Shown: piece after piece, positions 52,732-61,637 of the stretch | How the letters are laid out: each line of letters opens with the position of its first letter | How positions within the stretch are numbered: position 1 is the first letter of the stretch | NCBI GenBank assembly: GCA_009691845.1 | Contig: SIAJ01000016.1 | Location: 1 to 64,000 of the forward strand | Origin: Gemmataceae bacterium | Lineage (GTDB): Bacteria; Planctomycetota; Planctomycetia; Gemmatales; Gemmataceae | Reading direction: 5' to 3' | Length of the DNA: 64,000 nucleotides | Position numbers and translations under genes: made by a program | Notes under the pieces: generated by a model | Told to the model about the DNA's origin: nothing | Databases searched by the model: none | The model's input: only the letters and a program-made list of their open reading frames with translations

Positions 52732-53286
52732 ATGCGAATCGCCTTCTTGCTTCTGTTCGCAGTCCCCGCATTCGCCGCTGAGAATACGGTCCGTTTCACC
52801 TCCCCGATGTACTTCCTTCCGCCCGCGAAAGCGATTGTCTTCACCAAGGCAGGCGATCCAGGTCCGGGGGCGGCGAAGCATTCGGCCATCGTCTCAGTCG
52901 CGTCGTTGAAGGATGAAGCCAAGCTGCCTGGCGATGGTCCTTACGATCTCTGGTTCGTGCCCAAGGACGGCAAGCCGATCCGGGCCATCGCGGCTTGGAA
53001 GCCGAAGGATGGAGCGAACGAAATCAAGTTGAACGATCGCCTCGGCGTGATCAGTTTTCGCGGCGAAGGCCAACCACGCGGAACGCTGCTCGTGACGCCC
53101 GAGGGGGACGATGGGCCAGAGACGAAGAAGCACCTGGTGATTCAAACGGCCGGCGATACGCGTGCCGAACTGGCCGTGCTGCCGGGCGATTATGCGGTGT
53201 GGGTCGTTCCCGCAAACGGCGCGCGAGCTCGGCGAGTGGCGGATAAGGTACGGGTTCTCGTTGGAAAGACGGCGACCGTCGAGTGA
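52732..53286 (+). CDS. Hypothetical exported protein
   Basis: The protein has 184 residues from the ATG at 52732, with a signal peptide (MRIAFLLLFAVPAFAAEN) and CCGAGG upstream. The rest is beta-rich and appears to hold repeated units (GDGPYDLWFVPKDGKPIRAI and LPGDYAVWVVPANGARARRV). This suggests two related immunoglobulin-like or beta-sandwich domains. It follows the DUF1501 gene by 95 bases and is convergent with the next one. The family is unknown to me. Confidence 0.65.
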   Translation: MRIAFLLLFAVPAFAAENTVRFTSPMYFLPPAKAIVFTKAGDPGPGAAKHSAIVSVASLKDEAKLPGDGPYDLWFVPKDGKPIRAIAAWKPKDGANEIKLNDRLGVISFRGEGQPRGTLLVTPEGDDGPETKKHLVIQTAGDTRAELAVLPGDYAVWVVPANGARARRVADKVRVLVGKTATVE

Positions 53287-53292
53287 TCGCGG

Positions 53293-54669
53293 TCAGGCGT
53301 ACAGTTCTCGAATCGGCGTTCCTTCTGGAACGAGCAGCAACGGTCGATCCAGGCGATCGCGGATTTCCATGTCAGCCGGTATTCCAAGCCCGTGGTAGAT
53401 GGTGGCGATGATGTCGCTTGCGGTGACTGGCGAAGTCTTGGGATAAGCCCCACGACGATCGCTGGCTCCGTAAGTCGTGCCGCCTTTGATCCCGCCGCCA
53501 GCCATCAGGACGGTGTAGCAGAATTCCCAGTGGTCGCGCCCCGCTCCGCCGTTAATCTTCGGCGTGCGGCCAATCTCACCCATGACCACGACCAGCGTCC
53601 GTTCGAGCAAACTGCGGTCGGCAAGGTCGTCCAGCAAACAGGAGATCGACGCATCGAAAGGAGGTAACAACCGGTTCTTGAGCGTGGCGAAGTTGCCGCC
53701 ATGCGTGTCCCAGGTGGCGTTCGCATCAGGTGCCCAGGAGATGCAGGTGAGCCTCGTACCGGCCTCGACCAGTCGGCGTGCGAGCAGCATGCTCTGCCCG
53801 TAGATGTTTCGACCATAGGCATCGCGAACCCGATCCGATTCCTGATCGAGTTGAAAAGCACGCTGGGCCGTGGATGAAGTCAACAGATCGCAGGCCCGTG
53901 CCTGCAACGTGCCCATTTCCTGCGTCAGGCCTGCACGTGATGCGTTGCCAATCTGATTGAGTCCGGAGAGCAAGTCCTTGCGATCGTGAAAGCGATTGCT
54001 CGTCATCCCGAATCCGGGAGTCAGGGCGGGCAAGTTAAAACTGTCGGGCCGGGGTCCGCCTTGCAACACCAGGAAGGGATCATTGGTTTTGCCAAGCCAG
54101 CCACCCAGGAAGCCGGGCTGCGGCGGACCACCCGCACCTTCGGCCGTCAGGTACGGCAGCATGACGTAAGGCATGACCTGCGACTTCGGCGGGCGGAACG
54201 AGCCGACGACCGAACCCACGGCCGGATGATCCGTGGCCTTCGCCCCCATGATGCCAGCCCGGATGTTGCTGCGAATTCCGGTCATGGCCGTATAAACGGC
54301 GGGTGCGTGGGCGACCTGATCGTGATAGACCGACCGCACGAGAGCGAACTTCGACATCTGCCGAGCAAGGCGGGGCAGATGCTCACAAACCTGGATGCCC
54401 GGGACGGTGGTGGCAATCGGCTGAAACTCGCTCCGCATTTCATTCGGCAGATCGGGTTTCATGTCCCACATGTCGAGGTGACTGGGTCCGCCGTTCAGGA
54501 ACACGAGGATGCACGAATCGGCTTTCGGAGACAGGCCGGATTGGGACAGGTGATCGTTGGCCGCAAGCACCTGCGGCAAGGCGAGATTCAAGGCACCGAT
54601 GCTGCCGATCTGCAGCATGTTGCGGCGGGTGAGTCCAACCGGGCCCGGGCAAGTCGCAGGAGGGATCAT
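53293..54669 (-). CDS. DUF1501 family exported protein
   Basis: The protein has 458 residues from the ATG at 54669 (MIPPATCPGPVGLTRRNMLQ). Motifs are CILVFLNGGPSHLDMWDMKP, SWAPDANATWDTHGGN, VVVMGEIGRTPKINGG and GRDHWEFCYTVLMAGGG, where Ile replaces the usual Phe in GEFGRTP. It ends in GTPIRELYA. Its 3' end is convergent with the exported protein at 52732. A perfect 23-bp hairpin lies upstream at 54700-54759. Confidence 0.92.
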   Translation of the reverse strand: MIPPATCPGPVGLTRRNMLQIGSIGALNLALPQVLAANDHLSQSGLSPKADSCILVFLNGGPSHLDMWDMKPDLPNEMRSEFQPIATTVPGIQVCEHLPRLARQMSKFALVRSVYHDQVAHAPAVYTAMTGIRSNIRAGIMGAKATDHPAVGSVVGSFRPPKSQVMPYVMLPYLTAEGAGGPPQPGFLGGWLGKTNDPFLVLQGGPRPDSFNLPALTPGFGMTSNRFHDRKDLLSGLNQIGNASRAGLTQEMGTLQARACDLLTSSTAQRAFQLDQESDRVRDAYGRNIYGQSMLLARRLVEAGTRLTCISWAPDANATWDTHGGNFATLKNRLLPPFDASISCLLDDLADRSLLERTLVVVMGEIGRTPKINGGAGRDHWEFCYTVLMAGGGIKGGTTYGASDRRGAYPKTSPVTASDIIATIYHGLGIPADMEIRDRLDRPLLLVPEGTPIRELYA

Positions 54670-54699
54670 GAATTTCGTACTCGTGCGAGGAGGACTCCG

Positions 54700-54759
54700 A
54701 CACGAACCCGACGCGTAAGCGAGGGATCCGCTTCCATCGCTTACGCGTCGGGTTCGTGT
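54700..54759. repeat. Perfect 23-bp inverted repeat
   Basis: Arms at 54700-54722 and 54737-54759 are exact reverse complements (core CGAACCCGACGCGTAAGCGA) with a 14-base loop. It lies between the esterase and DUF1501 genes on the minus strand. It shares the GCGTAAGCGA core with the element at 4795. Confidence 0.9.
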
Positions 54760-54782
54760 TAGGTGGGAAGTATAACTCAGTG

Positions 54783-56771
54783 TCACGGCAAGAGCCAGCG
54801 TTCATCGAAAAAGCCGGCCCGAATCACTTCTTCTTCAAGCGGAGCGGACGGGTTCGCGGGAACTTTGCCGCCGACTTTCAGCACCGCCCAGTCGCCGTGG
54901 CGTGGGAAGAGCAGGTAGTTGAGCGACGACAGTTCTTTCTCGTGGAACGTGTGGCCGCTATTGATGACGACGTAGCGACCGTCGGCCAGCGGGTTCGGCT
55001 GAATGAACGCGGGGGCATGGGTCGCAGCAGCGTACTTCTCTTTGCCGAAGCGCAATTCGTCTGCCGTCCACTGCACGGGCATCTTGGGCAGTACGCGGGC
55101 GATGAGCGAGTTGCCGCCGGGATCGCCGAAGAGGATGAGATTGCAGCGACGGATATCGGCATCCGTCACGTCGGTATCGTTCTTCACCGGCAACTCGCCG
55201 CGAAAGTAGCGATGCCATTCGTAGGCGAAGCGTTTGAGGTTCGCCTCGGCCCACGCTTGCACAGCAGGGTTCCAGGCCTTGCCCGTTCCACGAACGCAAA
55301 GAAAGGGGGTGGTGAATGCATCGTCGATCGGCCCTTGCACTCCAGGCCGCTTGCCGGTCACCTGCAACGAGTCGAGTTCGCCGAGGTAAGCCCACTTGCC
55401 ATCCTTGCGGCCGATCACTGGCTTGGACTTGTCCGGAGGGATGGTCACTTCGGTGCCGCCGATTCGGAGTCGCGGCTTTGCTCCTTCAAGTACCAACAGG
55501 GCAATGGCAAACCGAGTCACGTTGATTGGCTCCTTCATCTCGATCGTGCCTGGTTCCTTGATGGTCGCCTCCAGTTCCGCCCGCGCGTAATGTTCTTCCA
55601 GCCCGAGTATCCGAAGCCAGTGACAGCGATCGTACTTGAGTGTCCAGGTCACGAAGCGAATGTGTTTCGGGCCGTAGTCGAGACCCTTGTCGGCGAACAC
55701 TTTGATCTGTCGCATTTGCTCCGAGTGCGTTTTGGGATCGATGACGTGGCCGGTGCCGGGCGAGACGAGGTTGACCATCTTCAGCCCTTCTTTTTCCATT
55801 GCCTTGCCCATGAGCACGTGGGCCTGGAAAAAGACGTCCTTCTCGCCCATGCAGGCAATGGCTGGTACAACGCCCGCGTTCGCGGCATAGTCGATCGAGT
55901 CGAGCATGTGCAGCGCCTTTTCCTGATGTGCCGGCAACGCCCCGACCTTCACGAAATTTCCCAGCGGCGTGTTGGAGAACTCGTGCGTGTCGACGTAACC
56001 GCAGTAAGGCCCAAGAGCGACAAATCGGTCCGGATGTTTGAGCCCGAGGTGCCAGGTTCCCGATGCCCCCATCGACATGCCACGCAGAACGATGCGGTCG
56101 CGGTCGTTCGTGTACTGCCGGCAGACGGCGTCGATGGCCTCGAACACATCGGTCTCACCAGCCCAGCGGTAGCAGTTCTCGACACGTCCGAGCGGGTGCA
56201 GTTCGATGAAATTCGCATCCGGGGCCGACTTCGCTGGGGCGTCCCCCTCGTCGAATCGGTTCATGAAGCGAAGTTCGCTAAGCCCGGTCGGCTTGCTGCT
56301 GCCGTGCAGGACCACGTCGAACCGCGTCGGTTTCTTGGGGTCGTAACCTGTGGGAACAATGAGCCCGTAGGGCTGAACCGATCCGTCAACGTCAGAGATG
56401 TAGCCGCGAACTAACTTACCGGTACGAGTTGGCCAGGAGGACTTGCCCGATTCAATCGCATCGACCCGTTCGGCACACCGCTTCAGGGCCTTTCGGATCA
56501 GGGCCACGTCCGCGGGCTCGAGCTTCGTTTCGTACCGCATCGCCCAGACCACGCCCTTGCGGAACACTTCCGCATCGGCAATCAGGTCGAGTTTGCGCGC
56601 CGTCAACAATGCCTTCTTGAGTGCCTGAAGGCGTTCGTCGAGCGATTTCAGGTCGGCACTGATTTGTTGGACGTCAGCAGCAGAGAGACCAGCAGGTGGT
56701 TCAGCACTCCGCGCAACTGTTGCGATGCCGAGGAGGACGAATAATGCCGCGAGTCGAAGACATCGAAACAT
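54783..56771 (-). CDS. Exported alpha/beta hydrolase, PHB-depolymerase/esterase-like
   Basis: The protein has 662 residues from the ATG at 56771, which begins a signal peptide (MFRCLRLAALFVLLGIATVA). A helical N-terminal region (~25-120) precedes the hydrolase core. The nucleophile elbow is LRGMSMGASGTWHLG, with the oxyanion-side segment FDVVLHGSSKPTGLSE and a later His in PGTGHVIDPKTHSEQ. The C-terminal 200 residues include beta strands and LILFGDPGGNSLIARVLPKM. Secreted relatives hydrolyse polyesters, xylan side chains or peptides; the substrate is unknown. No polysaccharide locus is adjacent. Confidence 0.8.
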   Translation of the reverse strand: MFRCLRLAALFVLLGIATVARSAEPPAGLSAADVQQISADLKSLDERLQALKKALLTARKLDLIADAEVFRKGVVWAMRYETKLEPADVALIRKALKRCAERVDAIESGKSSWPTRTGKLVRGYISDVDGSVQPYGLIVPTGYDPKKPTRFDVVLHGSSKPTGLSELRFMNRFDEGDAPAKSAPDANFIELHPLGRVENCYRWAGETDVFEAIDAVCRQYTNDRDRIVLRGMSMGASGTWHLGLKHPDRFVALGPYCGYVDTHEFSNTPLGNFVKVGALPAHQEKALHMLDSIDYAANAGVVPAIACMGEKDVFFQAHVLMGKAMEKEGLKMVNLVSPGTGHVIDPKTHSEQMRQIKVFADKGLDYGPKHIRFVTWTLKYDRCHWLRILGLEEHYARAELEATIKEPGTIEMKEPINVTRFAIALLVLEGAKPRLRIGGTEVTIPPDKSKPVIGRKDGKWAYLGELDSLQVTGKRPGVQGPIDDAFTTPFLCVRGTGKAWNPAVQAWAEANLKRFAYEWHRYFRGELPVKNDTDVTDADIRRCNLILFGDPGGNSLIARVLPKMPVQWTADELRFGKEKYAAATHAPAFIQPNPLADGRYVVINSGHTFHEKELSSLNYLLFPRHGDWAVLKVGGKVPANPSAPLEEEVIRAGFFDERWLLP

Positions 56772-57080
56772 GGAGGTTGCCTCACGCGATCTTCGGCCGA
56801 TGCTATCGTTCTCAGTGTACGCCAGCAGCGAGGTCCGTAGCACACCGGCCCCGGTTGATAGCCTTGTTTTCTCGAACCGCCAGCCTCACTTCGCTTCGGG
56901 CTCCACAAACAATATCTCCGAGAGGAGCCCGAAGCGAAGCGAGGCGGAGAGCGATTGAGTCGCATCGACTGTCCAGATCGGGCCGCAACGAAAGTCGGGC
57001 ACAATTCAGAAGGAGATTCGTTCGCTAACTGGGGCCAAGGTCTCCTGATCGATGGCTGAGCGTTTCCTGGTGTATTGTGA
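56772..57080. other. Intergenic region with palindrome
   Basis: This is 309 bases without a gene. The palindrome at 56884-56944 fills part of it. The start region of the esterase gene and the 3' end of the HEAT gene flank it. Confidence 0.5.
56884..56944. repeat. Inverted repeat, CTTCGGGCTCC family
   Basis: Arms at 56884-56904 and 56924-56944 are 21 bases with one mismatch (core TTCGCTTCGGGCTCC). They match the outer arms at 44887-45068 with small changes. Confidence 0.85.
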
Positions 57081-57848
57081 TTACGGCTTGCCGCCGAGTT
57101 TCTGGATCGCGCCCCGCATCTCGCCTTTCGCCCCGTCGTCCGTTTCCTTCTTGAGGGCCTTGACCAGTGCCGGGAGCGAATTCGGGTCTCCCGTGTTTCC
57201 CAGTGACCGGGCAATGTAACCGCGGCGATGGGCATCGGTCTCTTTCTCCAGAACAGCCACGATTTCCGGGGCCGCTACTTTTCCCGGCATGCCGATCATT
57301 CCGAGAGCGTGTGCTGCCTTCATCCGAACCAGGGGTTCACCATGTTGAAGATACTTCCGCAACGCCGTCACCTGGCCCGGGACATCTTCGTCCATCATGG
57401 CCAGCGCTCCCAGAGCGACGGTGCATGTGACAGGATCGGCATCCTCCGCCCCGGCTTGGCGTAGTACCTTGACCGCACTGCGATTGGCCGGAACGGCCTT
57501 GCCAAGGCGACCAAGGGCGCGAGCGGCCGTTTCACGAGCTTCCTTGAACGTGTCCTTGGTCAATTGGGAAATCAACGCGGGAATCGCCGACTCTGCCTTT
57601 GCACCCAGATTACCAATGGCCGTGGCCGCGATGGCTCGCACGTCATCGTCGCTGTCCTTCAAGCAGAGCTGCATTTCCGGAAACAGATGATCCGACAGAT
57701 CGGAGTGGATGAGCTTTTTGATCGTGGCCCGACGGACTTCGACGGAGTTGTCCTTCAGTTCCTTGCGAGCCTGATCGAGTTGTGCGGGCTTGACTTCGGC
57801 CCCAAGCGACACGGCCAGGGCGGCGTAAAGGGTGATCGACATGTTCAT
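57081..57848 (-). CDS. Exported HEAT-repeat protein
   Basis: The protein has 255 residues from the ATG at 57848 (MNMSITLYAALAVSLGAEV), a signal-like start. HEAT-type repeats of about 35 residues follow, for example SDDDVRAIAATAIGNLGAKA, EARETAARALGRLGKAVP and PLVRMKAAHALGMIG. They form a solenoid that probably binds other proteins. Longer 5' extension of the frame does not look coding. HEAT proteins are abundant in Planctomycetes. It is single, with no clear operon partner. Confidence 0.8.
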   Translation of the reverse strand: MNMSITLYAALAVSLGAEVKPAQLDQARKELKDNSVEVRRATIKKLIHSDLSDHLFPEMQLCLKDSDDDVRAIAATAIGNLGAKAESAIPALISQLTKDTFKEARETAARALGRLGKAVPANRSAVKVLRQAGAEDADPVTCTVALGALAMMDEDVPGQVTALRKYLQHGEPLVRMKAAHALGMIGMPGKVAAPEIVAVLEKETDAHRRGYIARSLGNTGDPNSLPALVKALKKETDDGAKGEMRGAIQKLGGKP

Positions 57849-58304
57849 CGTGTTTCTTTCTGGAGGGGGTATCTCAAGTATATTTTGGTACGAAATGACC
57901 GCGGGTTTGTCGCATGTTCGGAATTTTGTCCAAACTGGCCTCATTTTTGGCAAGTCGTTCCCCGCTTTGGCAATTCTCATGCAGAGTGGTCGATACGGCC
58001 CTGACCGCCTCAACCTTGGAATTGCTACTCTGTTCGATTCCTCTCGCAACTCCAAGCCGGCCTCGGCCCGGAAGCGTCGATACAAATTACAGCGTCCGGT
58101 CCCTCGAAGTGGTCAAAGCCGACATCATCGCCGGTCCACGTCCGGGATGGCAACCCTGGTGCCACCTGGAATTTCTCCTCACTTGCTGCGGAAAGTGGAT
58201 CGCGGATAATTGTGTGCGTAGCTTGGAACAATGTAGACAATCAACATCGCCCGCAGCAGGCACCCGAAATCCCTTTGCGTTCGGCGTCTTTAGAAAGTGC
58301 ATCC
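57849..58304. other. Divergent intergenic region
   Basis: This is 456 bases between the HEAT and small membrane protein genes. No gene is recognised. Frames here lack plausible start signals. Confidence 0.4.
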
Positions 58305-58802
58305 ATGCCTGAAGATACCTCGTCGCCGAATGAACCCGTCAAGAAATCGGACCGTATCGCCCCCTCCACTTCTCCGGCTGCGCTACCCGCAAAACGGGAC
58401 CCAATCTGGACTGCGAAGATCATACTCGTTCTTTTTGTGATTGCTGGTGGTGCCCTTCTCATCTCGGATCTTGGTGCCATCATCGTTGGCTCTGAGGAAC
58501 ATGTGTTTGTCGCTGTCGATGAACAACGCTTTCACGTGTGGCAAGACGTCGGCAGTTATGAGGCCGACACGGGAAAGTTTTGGATCAATCAACCGTTGGG
58601 GACGACTGACTATAGGGCCACGTACCACAAGAGCCAGCTCGAAAGCATGATTTCAGCCTGGCCCCATTTGTTGTTCTTGGTTTTTTCGCTGATCGCCCTC
58701 CGGGCCTGCCAGCAAGCACGTAGGGCGGAGCGACGGCACCCGGTTGTCTCTGCCGCCGCTATCGGGAGAGACCAAGAACCGGAAATTTTTCCAGGAGTTT
58801 AG
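58305..58802 (+). CDS. Small membrane protein, unknown function
   Basis: The protein has 165 residues from the ATG at 58305 (MPEDTSSPNEPVKKSDRIAP). One membrane helix lies at ~38-60 (IILVLFVIAGGALLISDLGA) and another at ~118-135 (WPHLLFLVFSLIALRAC). Between them is a charged outer or inner domain of ~55 residues (EEHVFVAVDEQRFHVWQDVG). It is convergent with the DUF58 gene at a five-base gap. The family is not recognised. Confidence 0.6.
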   Translation: MPEDTSSPNEPVKKSDRIAPSTSPAALPAKRDPIWTAKIILVLFVIAGGALLISDLGAIIVGSEEHVFVAVDEQRFHVWQDVGSYEADTGKFWINQPLGTTDYRATYHKSQLESMISAWPHLLFLVFSLIALRACQQARRAERRHPVVSAAAIGRDQEPEIFPGV

Positions 58803-58807
58803 TCAGA

Positions 58808-59983
58808 CTACGCGAATTGATACCACGTCTCGGCCTGCCCAACATGTGCGAACGCGACGCCGCGGCCCAGCGTACTCCCCACCGAAGCCACGACAGGCGA
58901 AGTCGGCCTACTGCTCAAGAGCAGCACTGGTGCCGAGCGAGCAACTCGCGAGAGTTCGCCAAGTGCGGCGGACACATTGCCGGCCTCGCCCCCCTCTTCC
59001 ACGGCCAGTGCGATCAGCAGGCGTTCCGTGGTCGCGGGACCAGGTGGGCCATCCAGCGCAACCGGATTCGGACCCGCGATCACCAGCGCCAGTCTGGCCC
59101 CGGCTGAGCGTCGCCAGTCCTTGCACACGCCGGCTGCAAGGGACATGACGGCTTCCAATCGTTCGCGATCCTTGACCGTGGGCTTCTTGGGTATCCAAGG
59201 ATCAACGACCAGGACAAGCCGGGGCGGTGCCGAATCTTCGTACTCGCGAACCGTCAGGCGATTGCGTCGGGCTGTCGCCTTCCAGTGAATGCGTCGCGGC
59301 GAGTCGCCAGCCCGGTAGTCACGCAGGCCATGGACTTCTGCCTCGCATTCGACGACCCGGCGCATCTTGTGTCGTTCATCGTCGCGGCCGGCCCAGGCAC
59401 GAAAGAGCCAGGCTCGCAATCGCTCGCCATCGACACGTGCGGGACGCGGCAGCACAACGATTTCGTCCGCAGGGAGCAAGACGTGGCGTTTCGAGACCAA
59501 TCCGAATGGGAACGACGATCGCGCAATCAGCGGCTGAAGCACGAACTTGCCACGCCTGGGAAACGTGGCCCGAATGCGTGGCCGAGCTACCTGGTCGAAG
59601 CCGGCACGAACGATCAACCAGAATGCGACTGCCTCGCCGACTCGTTCTTCAAGCACCCAGGAGCCGGTCGGGGGGCCAGCGTCGCGGATTTCCAACACCC
59701 ACTCCGTGGGGATGCCCGCTTGAAGCGGCGGTCGCGGCATGCGGCGGGCGATCAATCCGCGAACCGAGCGTCGGGCCAGAATCCAGTTCAACAAACACAG
59801 CCCGAGCAGAAGGTACCCGAGAACAATGACGAGATTAATGCCCTTGAGGATGCCGATGAAGAGCATCACAATCGCGCCCAGCAGCCACAAGATTCCCTCG
59901 CGACCCGATAACCGCGACGACACCACCGTGCGTGGCCGCAACTCGATCACCTCGGGCACGACAGTTGTCAGTGAATTGGCCAT
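58808..59983 (-). CDS. Membrane DUF58 protein paired with MoxR
   Basis: The protein has 391 residues from the ATG at 59983. Two membrane helices near the N-terminus (REGILWLLGAIVMLFIGILK and VIVLGYLLLGLCLLNWI) are followed by DUF58 marks: LRDYRAGDSPRRIHWKATAR and LVLVVDPWIP. It starts one base after the MoxR stop, so the two are translationally linked. MoxR-DUF58 pairs act as chaperone-like systems for assembling enzymes or membrane complexes. The usual von Willebrand or transglutaminase partner is not visible in the window. Confidence 0.9.
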   Translation of the reverse strand: MANSLTTVVPEVIELRPRTVVSSRLSGREGILWLLGAIVMLFIGILKGINLVIVLGYLLLGLCLLNWILARRSVRGLIARRMPRPPLQAGIPTEWVLEIRDAGPPTGSWVLEERVGEAVAFWLIVRAGFDQVARPRIRATFPRRGKFVLQPLIARSSFPFGLVSKRHVLLPADEIVVLPRPARVDGERLRAWLFRAWAGRDDERHKMRRVVECEAEVHGLRDYRAGDSPRRIHWKATARRNRLTVREYEDSAPPRLVLVVDPWIPKKPTVKDRERLEAVMSLAAGVCKDWRRSAGARLALVIAGPNPVALDGPPGPATTERLLIALAVEEGGEAGNVSAALGELSRVARSAPVLLLSSRPTSPVVASVGSTLGRGVAFAHVGQAETWYQFA

Positions 59984-59984
59984 G

Positions 59985-60932
59985 TCAGGATGGGACAGGG
60001 ATTTCGCGGAGGATCTCACGAATGGCGTCCGCGGTGGCTTGTGTTGGTGCACCGATGCCACCGGCCTTACCAATCAGCCGATGAGCGAGTGCTTGCACGG
60101 CCAAGCCTTTCACGTCGTCGGGCACCACATAATCGCGGCCATCGAGCAGTGCGATCGCCTGGGCCGCCCGATAGAGCCCGATGGCGGCTCGCGTGCTGGC
60201 ACCGAGAACGATGTCCCCGCGAACGCGAGTGGCCTCCACGATATCGAGAACATAGTCGGCGATGGCGTCGGTCACTTTCACTTCGCGGACGCGTTCCTGA
60301 AGTCGTGTGATGTCCGAAGCATGCAAGACGGGTCGTAAACGATCGACCGGCTCGCCATCGCGGTGCTGACGAAGCAGGTCACGCTCGGCCTGACGAGCGG
60401 GATAGCCCATGTCGGTTCGCAACAGGAAGCGATCGAGCTGGCTCTCGGGAAGCGGGTAGGTTCCCTCGAATTCGTACGGGTTCTGCGTGGCTACAACGAA
60501 GAAGGGCGGCCCGAGCCGATGCGTGGTTCCGTCCATCGACACCTGGCATTCACCCATCGCTTCCAACAGGGCCGACTGCGTTCGCGGCGTGGCCCGGTTC
60601 ACCTCATCCGCAAGAACGACCTGAGCGAAGAGTGGACCAGGCAGAAAGCGAAACTCGCCGCTCGGTTGGTGGAAGACGCTCGTGCCGAGCAGGTCGGCCG
60701 GCAGCAAGTCGGGCGTGAATTGCACCCGGCGAAACGTGCAGTCAATGCTCCGGGCCACCGCCTTGGCCAGCAGTGTTTTGCCGACACCGGGGACGTCTTC
60801 CAGAAGCAAGTGACCATCTGCAAGAAGAGCCACAAGCGCGAGGCGGATAACCTCCGGCTTACCCAGCACGACCGAGGCCACATTGTCGTGCAGTTTTTTC
60901 AGTTCGGTCGTCGCGGCGGAATCTATTCCCAT
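59985..60932 (-). CDS. MoxR-family AAA+ ATPase
   Basis: The protein has 315 residues from the ATG at 60932 (MGIDSAATTELKKLHDNVAS). Walker A is EDVPGVGKTLLAKAVA and Walker B is VVLADEVNRATPRTQSALLE. The sensor-1 region is FFVVATQNPYEFEGTYPLPE with an Asn. The arginine-finger region (ESQLDRFLLRTDMGYP) is present. MoxR ATPases couple ATP use to protein maturation. A longer 5' frame exists but is not MoxR-like. It is followed by the DUF58 gene in one operon. Confidence 0.93.
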   Translation of the reverse strand: MGIDSAATTELKKLHDNVASVVLGKPEVIRLALVALLADGHLLLEDVPGVGKTLLAKAVARSIDCTFRRVQFTPDLLPADLLGTSVFHQPSGEFRFLPGPLFAQVVLADEVNRATPRTQSALLEAMGECQVSMDGTTHRLGPPFFVVATQNPYEFEGTYPLPESQLDRFLLRTDMGYPARQAERDLLRQHRDGEPVDRLRPVLHASDITRLQERVREVKVTDAIADYVLDIVEATRVRGDIVLGASTRAAIGLYRAAQAIALLDGRDYVVPDDVKGLAVQALAHRLIGKAGGIGAPTQATADAIREILREIPVPS

Positions 60933-61087
60933 CGGAACCCCATCAGCGTTGCACTCAGGCTTGTATCGGGAACATGATAGGGATGTATGAGAGACTGGAA
61001 CGATGTGCTTCGCGTCCGATCGACTGGGGCGACGAGATCCCGAGTTGGTCGGGTCTGGGTCGCTCGAGATCCGAATCTTGAGCAACG

Positions 61088-61116
61088 AAAAAAGGCCGTT
61101 GGAATCCAACGGCCTT
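61088..61116 (-). terminator. Intrinsic terminator behind the EF-hand gene
   Basis: AAGGCCGTTGG (61092-61102) pairs with CCAACGGCCTT (61106-61116), giving a perfect 11-bp stem with a three-base loop. A T-run follows on the minus strand (A-run 61088-61093 on the plus strand). This is a textbook Rho-independent terminator about 30 bases after the stop of the EF-hand gene. Confidence 0.9.
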
Positions 61117-61146
61117 GCAGATCGATCAACATGCACGTAGCCGAGA

Positions 61147-61497
61147 TTACTTGGCTTTCTTTTTCTTGGCGGGATTGGCGGCGATTGCCTCTTTCGCCTT
61201 GGCGAATTCGGCAACGGAGACAGAACCGTCGCCGTTCGCGTCCAGTTTCTTGAACCACCCATCTCGGGCTTCGGCGAGGCCCTTCGGCACTTTACCTTCT
61301 TTGCCGGGCTTCGGGGTCGCGAGGCCCTTGAAGGTGTCGAATTCTTCCTTGGTCACCTTCTTGTCGCTGTTGGTATCCAGCTTGGCGAACACGGCCGTCA
61401 GATCAGCGGCCTGATCTTTCTTCTTCTTCTTTTCGTCGGCGGCCCCTGCAGTGAAGGCCAGGGCAAGAACAACAGCCAAAGAGAGAAATAGCTTCAT
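61147..61497 (-). CDS. Exported EF-hand calcium-binding protein
   Basis: The protein has 116 residues with a signal peptide (MKLFLSLAVVLALAFTAGAA) followed by a Lys-rich stretch. Two EF-hand loops are visible: DTNSDKKVTKEEF and DANGDGSVSVAEF, each with the expected Asp/Asn/Glu ligand pattern. The C-terminus is again Lys-rich (NPAKKKKAK). Exported EF-hand proteins are abundant in Planctomycetes and may act in calcium storage or signalling; the specific role is unknown. It has its own terminator at 61088-61116. Confidence 0.88.
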   Translation of the reverse strand: MKLFLSLAVVLALAFTAGAADEKKKKKDQAADLTAVFAKLDTNSDKKVTKEEFDTFKGLATPKPGKEGKVPKGLAEARDGWFKKLDANGDGSVSVAEFAKAKEAIAANPAKKKKAK

Positions 61498-61637
61498 GGG
61501 AAACCTCGAATTATGTTGAATGGTCGTGAGCTAATTTATTGAACCAAACTGATCTCGAAAGGTTTCGGTCCAGAGTAGTAATGGTCGAAAAAGTCTGGTT
61601 TGGTAGGACATTGCCTACAGACCTCTGGAGTTTTCTC

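Noticed and set aside
54756-56414. 552-codon plus-strand frame
   Set aside because: It is a shadow of the alpha/beta hydrolase, which has a signal peptide and GMSMG motif on the minus strand.
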